From NCBI GenBank assembly GCA_018524725.1, contig JAEUWP010000562.1, forward strand, positions 558,001-622,000: 64,000 bases of DNA, in the 5' to 3' direction. Position 1 is the stretch's first letter, and the number at the start of each line of letters is the position of its first letter. Position numbers and translations under genes: made by a program. Under the pieces are notes generated by a model. The model was not told the origin of the DNA, ran no database searches, and worked only from the letters and a program-made list of their open reading frames with translations. The DNA is from Podaxis mareebaensis. Taxonomy: Eukaryota; Basidiomycota; Agaricomycetes; Agaricales; Agaricaceae. Positions 46,993 through 59,890 of the stretch are shown here, one piece after another.

Positions 46993-47472
46993 TATTCTAG
47001 TTGTACCGCCAATAATGATGTACCGTCGGCGTTCTTTTCGCATTCAATGTCGTTATGGCTTCAAGTGGCGAGATCATGCGTCGCCATCGGACAAATCTCC
47101 GCACTAGGAATGACCATGATTATTTATTTCCGAATCCTTCCTTATATACACGAGCGTTAATAGGGGTATTAGAGGTTGAGAGAGGAAGAGAAAAGAAAGG
47201 GTGCATTCCAGGTTCTGGTAAAACATTGTAAAGGATCGTGACGTATAAAGTAATAGACGGTAAACTACTAGCTACGAATTGCAGGACGAGAGAGCACTAC
47301 GGTGACAGCTGAAAAATATGCGATGAGTGGAGGAACCTGCACGTGAAGAATAAGACACACCAGGGCGAAACGAAGATAAGTCACGAGAGAAGAGGAACGA
47401 CACCAGAAATTGATACGATACTTGCCTACGTAGTAGTGGTGCGGGGATCAAATCAGAGGGAAGTCCTATCTA
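46993..47472. other. Intergenic between convergent genes, 480 bp
   Basis: The 3' flanks of the Zn2Cys6 gene (plus) and PAC1 (minus). I see no gene or repeat. Confidence 0.5.
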
Positions 47473-49212
47473 TCATGGAAGCCAAATCTTGATTGTTTGG
47501 TCTACGCTTCCTGAAGCCACGACGTTCACCAATTTCTCCGGTTCTGCGGAGGAATCGCCAGCCATTCCGTTTGCCTTAGCGTCACCGCTGCTGCCGCTCG
47601 ATGCGGATTGACGGCCCCAGGCGAGAGTGGAGACGAAGTGGTTGTGCGCTTCGACAGTTTTGATGCACCGGCCTGTCGAGAGCTCCCAGACGCGTATGGT
47701 CTTGTCGTCGGCGGAGGAGAGGAGGTATTTGCCGGACGGGTGGAAAGCTAATGCTCGTACCCAGTTGTCATGACCAGGCTATAGATGACAGGGGGCGTGA
47801 ATTGAGAAGTTAGGTGACTTTATTTGCCGCTTGAGCCGCTGAATGTGCGTACCAGGTTCCTTAGCAACTGTCCTGTTTGGGTATCCCAGAGCTTGATTGT
47901 TTTATCGCGGGCGCCGGAGGCGGCATATAACCCGTGGCGCTTGCTGCGTTCGGTATTCTATTGGGGCAAGGTTGGGTTAGGGAACAAGCATTATGGGACG
48001 GGCAGGGTGAATGTTTATCTTTGTACGTACCGGAATTCCTGCGAGTTCGCGAATTGCGGCGTACGCCGCGATTGGAGCAAATACGACAACTTCAACGTCG
48101 TTCTCATGCCCTCTCAATTCTGCTTTCTGTTCTCCTGTGAGGGGATCCCATATCCTGACAGTCTATATGATTGGGGTCAGCGGTCATAAAGGGGATAGAT
48201 ATTGTATGCATTTACTTGGTCTTTGGAGGAGCTAGCGACGATTTTGCCGTCAGTTGAGGGCGTAACGCATCGAACCCATTCTGAGTGACCAGAAATTGTG
48301 CGCACTTGGTGGCTGCGATCAAGTTAGTTAGGAGGAGGCGTGCAAAGACCTCGTACCCACGTGGATGCAACGTCAAATATCCGTATCGTCTTGTCTCTAC
48401 TAGCGCTGATAATGTACTGATCGCCAGGCATGAAGCGCACAGAAGAGACCGCATGTTCGTGACCCGGGAAGGTCTTGGTGTTCTTCCACTCGTTCTGTGA
48501 ATCCCATATCTTGATGAACAAGTCCGACGAGCATGTAACTATTTAGAAGTGTTAAGAAGTGGGGCAATTAGAAACAGCATTAAGATATCGCTTACCAAGT
48601 AAATGTCCTTTATGATCAAAATCAACGTCATTTACAGACTTGGTGTGCCCCTTCAACGTTCTTTCGAATTCGCCGGTCTCCCAGTCCCAAATCTTGACAG
48701 TTGCGTCTTCGCTGGCAGAAGCCAATAATGAGTACTGTGGGTGAAAGGCAACTCGAGTGATAGGAGACCGGTGTCCGGTAAGAACATGGGCAGCTGGGGC
48801 GCGAGGAACCCAATCGGACTGAGAGGCACGCTTCGCTGGTGATGTTGACAATTCTTCTTGTAGTGCAGCGTTGCGATTTTCCAAATCCATGATCTGCAGC
48901 CGGGAAGTACATGGTAGATGAGGATTCGCGGAGAAGGCAAAAGAGTGGGCGTGTAGGTGTTGCGAACCTTCTTTTGTAATCGGATTACACTTGTCCATTT
49001 CTTCTCTAGTAGGCCCGTGTATTTGGCCTTGGGATCTGGGGTGTATTCTGTGCCTGCGTCCGCTTTGAGGGCATTGAAGGCGGACATGTAGTTGTTGGCG
49101 TAAAGGTAGTCAAGCATTGACTTGTGCCTGTGGTCTCGGGTTACCAGTCGCGAAGGTGAGAGTGGAAGGCGACCTACAGGTCTTCTCTCTGCCTATCTGA
49201 GAGCAATGACAT
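47473..49212 (-). CDS. PAC1: Nuclear distribution protein PAC1/LIS1
   Basis: A dynein regulator that works at microtubule plus ends and in nuclear migration. The start at 49212 gives [20 protein letters not shown], rebuilt across a small intron (GTAGGT to CCACAG), and [20 protein letters not shown], the LisH domain. A coiled coil follows ([20 protein letters not shown]). The WD40 propeller reads [148 protein letters not shown] and [20 protein letters not shown]. It ends [11 protein letters not shown] with TGA at 47473-47475. It is about 430 residues long, normal for LIS1. The gene has many short introns and every repeat is intact. Confidence 0.95.
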
Positions 49213-52738
<3,526 letters not shown>

Positions 52739-52999
52739 ATTTCTTGGTCTTCTGGAGGTGGTTCCATGCTAGCGTCCCTCTCGCCGGTGTAGATTGTGAC
52801 CGTCGAATAAAATTCTTTTTATTCCTTAGTATTAATAATGCATTGCATAGATTTTTCATAGCAGTTCTTGTATATCTTGAGCCTGTTCTGTTGGTAAGGA
52901 ATCAAACCGTCCGTGATCAGCAATGCAGCAATGAGGACATGCTGTAACGAGCAAGGTTGCCATAAAGTATTGGTTGATACGCGGAAATGAGTTCCTCAA

Positions 53000-53081
53000 G
53001 GCGCTATAGCCAAGTGGTTACGGCGACAGATTAGAAATCTGTTCCTCTTTGAGGGCGCAGGTTCGAATCCTGCTGGCGTCG
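53000..53081 (+). tRNA. tRNA-Ser (anticodon AGA)
   Basis: A class II tRNA of 82 nt without an intron. The acceptor stem pairs GGCGCTA (53000-53006) with TGGCGTC (53074-53080) with two G-U pairs, followed by discriminator G. The anticodon stem pairs ACAGA with TCTGT around the loop TTAGAAA, giving anticodon AGA. An extra arm (near CCTCTTTGAGG) marks it as Ser or Leu, and the anticodon decides Ser. The internal A box (TAGCCAAGTGG) and B box (GGTTCGAATCC) are perfect. It decodes UCU and, with inosine, UCC. Confidence 0.93.
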
Positions 53082-53086
53082 TCAGA

Positions 53087-53091
53087 TTTTT
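53087..53091 (+). terminator. RNA polymerase III terminator of tRNA-Ser
   Basis: A run of five T residues lies five bases after the discriminator base, the usual stop signal for RNA polymerase III. It is assigned by position. Confidence 0.7.
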
Positions 53092-53177
53092 GAAAAACTT
53101 TTGCCACCTTCCCGAATAAGCAGGCGATCTTAGCCCTGCTTCTGAGTGAAACAGACTTTTGGTGGACACCACTGACC

Positions 53178-55163
53178 ATGATGGACACTCTTGACAAGAT
53201 TGAGGAGTACCTTGCCTCTGTTGAGGAATATTTCTTTTCTTCCCTTTCTGCGGTCGCTCATGGACTGCCCGACGTCCACGAGGTTGCCAATCGCCTCTGG
53301 ATTGACATATCGCGTTATGGTCCTGGACTCCCAGCTTTCCCAGAGGTCCACATACCCAGCCTAGGAGACTTCCAGGTGCCGCCTCCCCCACCACCACCTC
53401 CTGCACCCCCTGCGACCCGCTGGTTGGAGAAATCATCAGACTGGATTGCCAAGCATCCATGGAAGACGACCGGGATTGTTGTATCCGCTGTTGGCACCAG
53501 TCTGTTGGTGGGCTACGGCATCACCCACACTAGACGGAGAGGCCACCAACGCCTGCGCGCGCAACAAACGAAATCCACAGATCGCAGGCAGGTGGTTGGT
53601 GAGTTGCAGATCCGTTCGAAATGTTATATCGGGACTCATCACTCAATTTCCAGTTGTTTTGGGCGCCGATTCACCTTTTGGGCTGCCATTGATTTTGGAT
53701 CTGGAGAGGAAAGGATATATTGTGATTGCTAGTGTTGCGACACCTGAGGCTGTTGAGCCGTTGGAGCAGCAGACTCGGGGGTATGTCAAGGCTTTGGTTT
53801 TGGACCCCTACGAGGTATGAGGACTTTGCCTTGTCTGTTGCAGGAGCTGATAAGTGGACGTGGATAGCCTCTTATGATTCCTGCGTTCTTGAGATCCTTG
53901 ACTGCTACTCTCTCTCGCAAATTCCCAATCAACGCTGCAGGAGACCCGTTCGCGCCCCTCTCCTCACACCCGTACATTCATTCTATTATCTCCCTCCTTA
54001 CTCTCCCTACACACAAAATCTCAACTCAGACTCTTGCCCCGCTCGAACATGTCTCTGTCCCAGAAACATATCTTCCATACTTGACAGCGACACATATCAC
54101 TCCGTTGCAGGTCATACAGGCCCTTTTGCCGCTCTTGCGCACCGGGCCGGCTATCACGCGCGATCAAGGGGTGAAAAAGACGATTGTCGTGTGTTTGCCG
54201 GCGACGGATGTCCGAGTTGGATTGCCATTTGCTGGTGTGAGGTCGATGAGTGCTGCGGCTATGGAGAGAGGTGTGGAGGTGTTGAGGAGGGAGGTGAGGG
54301 CTGCGGGGGTATCGGGGAAGGGTGCAGAGGTGATGAGGAATTTGAGAGTTGTGGTGGTTGATGTTGGGATGTTTGATGTTAGTGTTGCGGTGGCGGCGGG
54401 GGATGGTGGGGAGATGCAGAGTGAGGCTGAGAGTGCGTGGAAGGCGATGGAAGGGTGGACGGCGTCGGAGAAGGTGACTTATGGACCGGCGTTTGCGAGT
54501 GTGTTGCAGGGTGTGGTCGGTGCCCCTGTTAAGCGGAGGACGCCTTGGGAGACGTTTGTTGCGGTGTTTAAAGGTACGAATCGGTATGGTGTAGCTAGGC
54601 AGCCGACGGATGTGTCGGTATTTGTCAATAATGTTGTGAGTGTTGTTAGTGGTGGGAGGGGTGAGTATAGGATCTGTGGAATTGGTCTAGGGTTGGGGAA
54701 GGTTAGGAATTGGATTCGAGGGGAGAGGTTTTCTGTTGGTGCCGGTGGTAGGTGTTATTTGGTTGATTCGGGATAATCGAACTCATGAATTCCATTTGAA
54801 GCTCATACGTACAAGGTTGCTTCGCACCTGCCTTCGGTCTTGTTGGACGTCCTCCTCAACATCCCTCACTTCTTAATTGGAGTTAGGAATCGCCTCCTTA
54901 TGACCCAACCGTTTAGGCAACCTCCCGTCGGGTTGCCTCTTCCGGCTACTGCGACCACCGTTGTCCGACCCAAGGTTGCTTCTACTACTGCCAGCCAAAC
55001 CTCGGTTCATTCTCATGCTGGATCACAGGTCGCATCGCCCGAGCACGATGAAACGTCTTCGGATCATGATGTCGAGAGCGTTTCTGGGGATAGTGGTGTC
55101 GACAGCAGTTGGGTCAGCTTGAATGGGAGTCAGACTGATATTCGAGGAGATGCTGCTGTGTAG
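53178..55163 (+). CDS. DUF1776 family protein (SDR-related) with membrane-anchor-like stretch
   Basis: A fungal protein family of unknown function. The start at 53178 gives MMDTLDKIEEYLASVEEYFF. A Pro-rich hinge (VPPPPPPPPAPPATRWLEKS) and a hydrophobic segment (TTGIVVSAVGTSLLVGYGI, about residues 97-115) follow. An SDR-like domain comes next: VLGADSPFGLPLILDLERKG, YIVIASVATPEAVEPLEQQT, PYIHSIISLLTLPTHKISTQ, VIQALLPLLRTGPAITRDQG and KKTIVVCLPATDVRVGLPFA. ERGVEVLRREVRAAGVSGKG and TSEKVTYGP-like residues (ASEKVTYGPAFASVLQGVVG) follow. The apparent stop at 54774-54776 is inside an intron (54748-54801, 54 nt), and splicing gives VGAGAHTYKVASHLPSVLLD. The tail then ends QTDIRGDAAV at 55163. The SDR Tyr-Lys pair is not obvious, so catalysis is doubtful. 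Confidence 0.85.
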
Positions 55164-55458
55164 GCAGTAACCCTGTTCAAGCGCCTAGCCAGACACAAAG
55201 AGACAAACTTGTCTTGGAAGTTGGGACGTATTTTTTTCTCCCCACTCGTAAAGCATATCTGTTTATTGAACACTCCCGCGCAACAAGCCCTGTGTTTCTT
55301 CTTCTCTCTCTCTACTCGATTTCTATCGTTCGTATGTATCAGTAGCATTTAATCCAGATCTGTAAAACATGTCTTGCTTCCCCTGGAGTGTGCGTCGATC
55401 CTGTGAATTTCCATCACTGAATTCTGAAACCCCGTCTTCCTTGTCTTAACACGACGAT

Positions 55459-56115
55459 ATGGATGAGGCTTACAGTAAGATCCACTATATACGAGTCGCG
55501 AACGAATTAACCATGCAACACTTAGCTGCCTTCACTCTCTGGATTATGCCCCCACGCAGCACGGCCGATGAATTAAAGAAAATCATGGAGATCCGTAAAG
55601 ACAAACCTCACTCATCGACTACCTATCCGGCATTCGAGCCCCACATCACCCTAGCATCCGTTCACTCCGACACGCCAATCCCACTATCTACCATCCATGA
55701 ATCTGTGCCCGCAACTCAACGCGCATTCCAGGTCAAATTCAAATCCGTGGACGTAGGCGACCACTACTTCCGCTCGGTGTATGTCGCAGTCCACCTCGAT
55801 GAATCCTTAACGGAATTACATCGAGTCGTGCATGAAAAGCTGGGTGTCAGCCCACGTACGCCAAAGTATCCCCACATGTCGCTCGTGTATGTGAATGACG
55901 AAGATGCTGCGAACGGTGAGAGAAATAGATATTATGAAGAGTTGAAGGAGAGGAATTTAATTGCTACTGGTGCCGAGGGTGTCGAATTGCGTGCGAGTGC
56001 GAGTGCGGATGGGAAGTGGATTGGTGGATTCTTGGCTGGCGAAATCTGGGTTACGAAATGCGTAGGCCCAGTCGAGACTTGGAAGGTGCTGGATAAGATT
56101 GTGCTGTCAGAATGA
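55459..56115 (+). CDS. CPD1: 2',3'-cyclic-nucleotide 3'-phosphodiesterase (2H family, CPD1-like)
   Basis: A small 2H phosphoesterase. The yeast enzyme Cpd1 opens ADP-ribose 1'',2''-cyclic phosphate, a by-product of tRNA splicing. The frame is intronless, 218 residues. It contains the two His-x-Ser/Thr motifs: FEPHITLASVH near residue 60 and YPHMSLVYVNDED near residue 140. The segment LWIMPPRSTADELKKIME matches the family N-terminus, so the true start may be the in-frame ATG at 55513 (MQHLAAFTLWIMPP), 18 codons after the one given. The end is WKVLDKIVLSE with TGA at 56113-56115. That stop overlaps the ATG at 56112 of the next frame by ATGA. The upstream interval from 55164 is under 300 bp and shows nothing. 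Confidence 0.87.
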   Translation: MDEAYSKIHYIRVANELTMQHLAAFTLWIMPPRSTADELKKIMEIRKDKPHSSTTYPAFEPHITLASVHSDTPIPLSTIHESVPATQRAFQVKFKSVDVGDHYFRSVYVAVHLDESLTELHRVVHEKLGVSPRTPKYPHMSLVYVNDEDAANGERNRYYEELKERNLIATGAEGVELRASASADGKWIGGFLAGEIWVTKCVGPVETWKVLDKIVLSE

Positions 56116-56204
56116 ATGACCCCTATCTTGATCAATGCCGTTATTGCCACTATCTACGCCCATCGCTCATAATCCCTTACCAACACTGGGTAACGCCATA
56201 CACA

Positions 56205-56939
56205 ATGCCAAACCCTACCTCCTCAAATCCAACTAATGGAAGACAACTCTTCAGCTCTTTCCAATTCTCAAGTGACAATTTCGTCATCGCAGCAGGCGGC
56301 GTCCTATTCAGGCTCGCACCTCCCTCCGACTCGTCCGAGGAACCGAGTCAATCTTCATCCTCAACGTTGCCAACCGCAACAACAACCAAACCATTATCCA
56401 ATCCACAACCAACCCACACCTCACCAACCACATCGCACGCCTCCAATGTAAACAACCTCCAAATCTGCATCCTTCGCCACAAAAGAACTGGTGATTTCGT
56501 CCTCCCAAAAGGCCGTAAAGACGTCTCCGAGCCAATCGAACGCGCTGCCGTTCGTGAAACATTCGAAGAAACAGGCTATCCTTGCGAGCTTCTCCCCTGC
56601 CCTATGCTTACCCGCGCGCCCAACCCGGACCTCTATACCGGCCTCAAACCACACGTTGAGCCCGCGTCCACAGAACCAATCACCATCACATTTAAAGCTC
56701 TTAAAGACGGCAGCGTGAAGCTGATTTTTTGGTATCTCATGCGTGTGGTTAGTAATTCCGCGTCGAGGGTGCAGGGGACACAAATGCCGAATGAAGATTT
56801 CGATCCCGAGTGGGTGGACGCCAGAGAAGCGGTGAGGAAGTTGACCTCGCTTGATCATCGGAATGTTGCAAAGCTGGCCGTCGACCTTGTGGAGAACGGG
56901 TTGACTATGACAGACCATCGGCCTGTTTTCAACCCCTAG
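56205..56939 (+). CDS. Nudix hydrolase
   Basis: A predicted nucleoside-diphosphate-linked-moiety hydrolase, 244 residues from MPNPTSSNPTNGRQLFSSFQ. The Nudix fold begins NFVIAAGGVLFRLAPPSDSS. A low-complexity insertion (TATTTKPLSNPQPTHTSPTT) follows, then LQICILRHKRTGDFVLPKGR and the Nudix box GRKDVSEPIERAAVRETFEE, TGY (GX5EX7REX2EEXG, all key residues present). The second half has LIFWYLMRVV, NEDFDPEWVDAREAVRKLTS and ends MTDHRPVFNP. In-frame ATGs lie further upstream at 56112. If translation begins there the protein gains MNDPYLDQCRYCHYLRPSL and overlaps the stop of the phosphoesterase gene. I chose 56205 because the conserved domain starts soon after. The LPKGRKD form resembles Nudix enzymes acting on diphosphoinositol polyphosphates and dinucleoside polyphosphates. 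Confidence 0.82.
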   Translation: MPNPTSSNPTNGRQLFSSFQFSSDNFVIAAGGVLFRLAPPSDSSEEPSQSSSSTLPTATTTKPLSNPQPTHTSPTTSHASNVNNLQICILRHKRTGDFVLPKGRKDVSEPIERAAVRETFEETGYPCELLPCPMLTRAPNPDLYTGLKPHVEPASTEPITITFKALKDGSVKLIFWYLMRVVSNSASRVQGTQMPNEDFDPEWVDAREAVRKLTSLDHRNVAKLAVDLVENGLTMTDHRPVFNP

Positions 56940-57017
56940 TCTGATATCCAATCCTCGTGTCTATGTTAAGCTGGAAATGCAGACTATGTTAATGGTACAA
57001 AAATGGCTTGCAATCAA

Positions 57018-59699
57018 CTATGCAGTATAAATGCTCCCGACTTTGTACATCTTCGTATCAGCCTCGGGTATGTCGGCCTCGTCAGCATAAATCGAGGCCA
57101 TCTTATACATCTTCGTCGTTGGAGCAGTAGTCTCTTTGGATTTAGCAGGGGCAGACGTACTGGACGTAGGTGCAGCCTTGCTAGCAATGCCAGCAGCGCG
57201 GCCGTCCGGGATTTTGAAGAACTCCCTCACGCCATCCTTCTCGTTATCGTAGATGTAGTAACCCTTCCTCTCAAATTGAATGATGTCGCCCTTCTTCAAC
57301 TCGAGGACGTTGGCATCGGCGAATGCGACCTCCTTGAACTCGGTGACCGGAGTGACAAAGTCCGCAACGTTGTCCTCCTCCTCGAGTTTCTTCTTCGTGA
57401 TGAGGTAGTCGAAGTCGGTTAATGTCACTGTAGGAAGAGGATGCTCGGATGTGGGCTCAGCAAGCCATGTGATTTTCTTCTTCGTCTTGCGGAAGTCACC
57501 CTCGAGATGGAGGTCCATGACAAGTGAGATAACCTTTCCAGAAGCATCCGCTTGCTTCTGACGGACGATAGCATTGCCCCAGTCCATGAGAGTGATCTGA
57601 CGATATTGTTCGGCGGTGCACAACGCGGCATACAGGTTAATACGTACCTCCTCTTGGTCTTCAAAGGAGGCAGCATCCTCCTGCTCGACAATGATTTTGT
57701 TGGAGTAAACAGTCTTCTTCTCGCCGACTTCAGGATTCTTCTTGTGCTTGGGTAATGCCCTCACTTCGATTGTAGCAGGGCCATTTGTGAGGGTCACAGG
57801 AACACTGAAAGATGTCAGGTCGGTGACCGAGAAATCCCTCGTACGCTACGCACGTACCTGTTTTCCTTGTGAAGGGCCCAGAACCGAGGCGCGACGGGAT
57901 CGATGATCTTCTTGTTCAAAGTCCAAATAGAATCCCACTCGAGCGAAACGACTGCTTGCGAAGGTCCTTGAGACAGCATGAACTGTGTCAAAGCTTCGAC
58001 GGTCATTCCACGACGGCGGATGCCTGGAAGATATATATTGAAGGGAACGTGGTTGTGCAGGTGCCGGTGAAACGTACCTCGAACGGTGGGGAAACGCGGG
58101 TCATCCCACCCGCCAACGAGACCTTGATCAACAAACCAGTGGAGCTTACGCTTGGACAAAAGAGTGTAGATGAAGTTCAAGCGACTGAAGTCCCAGATAT
58201 TGACTTTGCGAAGCCCGGTAGCCTCGAGCATCCACTGATACTGGGGGTTCCGATCGCGATATTCGTTAGTCCTGAGGGCGTGCGTGACACCTTCGATAGA
58301 GTCGACAACAGGGCAGGCAAAGTCATATGTGGGATAGACCTTCCACTTGTCACTGTCCCAGCCATGAGAAACGGACCTCAGGGTTTCAACGGAACACATA
58401 CCCCGTGCGATGGTGAGGGAGAGTATTGCACCTATAGATAACAGGATCTCGAAGTGCCTTGTTGTTATTGTCCACGCTGATCTTGGCACGCAGACACCAT
58501 CGCAAGCCCTCCTCGGTACCGGCGGTCATCTCGGCAAAGTGCTTGAGATTGTCCTCAACGCTGTCGTCTCGATGTCTGGATGGAATGCCTTTGCCACGCT
58601 CCTCGCGCATCTAATGGAAGATTAGTATGAGAATGCCCGTGAAGCAAATGTAGAGACAAACTTGAGCCTGTTCGGTGTCGTCAGTATATGCCTTGCCTTC
58701 TTTAATGAGTTGAATGGCATAGTTGTAGATCGTGTCAAAGTAGTCAGACGTGTGAGTGACTTTGTCGCCATGGATGTCAAGGAGCTTCAAATCCTCCAAA
58801 ATGGTCTCCTCGAACTCGGTCTGTTAAGGGTAATGGGTTAAAGTCTTCTAGCCGGATTCACGGATCAGCCATACCTTTTCTTTCGAAGGATTGGTATCAT
58901 CGAATCGCACAATCAACTTGCCCTTGTACATTTTTGCGAAATATTGGTTCAGAATAGCTGCCTTGGTATGGCCGATATGCAGGTAGCCACTGGGCTCGGG
59001 AGGGAAACGCGTCACAACCTGACCCTCCTTCGCATCCTGAAGTCCAAGTGCAAAACCAGCGGCAGTCTTGTTCGACCGCGCTTTTTGTGCCCTCGCACTA
59101 GCGAGCTCCATAAGAATGGCCTGTGTCGAGTTCAACGACTCCAAGTGCACAATCCAACGCGCAAGATGCTTGAATGTATTGTTTTTAAGAAGGCCGACTA
59201 CCTTCACATTGCCTATTTAAGGAAAAAGATAAGATTTGCTGATATAAAAACCCGCAAGCGATGATGTCAATTTACAGACCTCTGATAGCGCCCCAAATAG
59301 CCCAATCAGATGCGGAGATTTCGTGACCGACGAGAAAGGTGTGGTATGCAAGATAGTTATCGAGGAGATCGAGGGCTGTGTTGATTTCAGGAAGGGCAGT
59401 GGCCGTCTTTAGTGTCTTTGCGAGGGTGAAGTACGCCGGAGTCTGGCAGATATGTATGAGTGAGGGTGTATTTGAGCAGTTAAGTATAGACGGACTCGAG
59501 AACTGTCGTCTGCGAGGTTTGCCTCCTTCGCAATGGCCTGGACGATATCATGTTCATCTGTGTATGTGCTCCCGTCGAGGTTCAAAGTGACCGCAGAGAT
59601 GGTCTCGTCGAAGACGACATTTGCCTTGCCGGTGTATGCGGCGATGGCGATGGTTGAGAAGGGAAAGGGGGACTGTTTTGAGGAGAGCGTAAGGGCCAT
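57018..59699 (-). CDS. GUS1: Glutamyl-tRNA synthetase, cytosolic
   Basis: Charges tRNA-Glu in the cytosol. The start at 59699 gives [20 protein letters not shown], followed by a GST-like N-terminal domain. The Rossmann fold opens [20 protein letters not shown] (the HIGH motif as HIGH), [20 protein letters not shown] and TNPSKEK. Then come [87 protein letters not shown] and [20 protein letters not shown] (KMSKS-like as LSKRK). Next are [13 protein letters not shown] and [40 protein letters not shown], and [10 protein letters not shown], typical of eukaryotic GluRS. The C-terminus carries two similar short units, [13 protein letters not shown] and [12 protein letters not shown], at the very end. 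Introns are frequent, and some borders in 58240-58640 are approximate. Confidence 0.93.
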
Positions 59700-59890
59700 C
59701 TTGCGAGATCGCGTGCTGGAGGGGTAGTATAGAGAAGGAGAAAGTGGAAGTGGAATCTGCAGATCAGATGATCTGAGTCAAGGCGAGTCATGTGCGTCCT
59801 TCAATATCCATTTATAAATTCATCAATTCACTATGTTCTAATGTAACCCTCGAAGTTTTTACTTCTTACCTCTTCTTCCAGTCATCCACC
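59700..59890. promoter_or_regulatory. Bidirectional promoter of GluRS and 2-isopropylmalate synthase, with Gcn4-type sites
   Basis: Only 191 bp separates the two divergent start codons. A perfect TGAGTCA lies at 59774-59780, and a CGAGTCA, one base off, lies at 59784-59790. TGAGTCA is the Gcn4/CPC1 core site. A TATAAA at 59813-59818 lies 73 bp before the LEU4 start. The site is at a suitable distance to regulate both genes. Confidence 0.6.
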
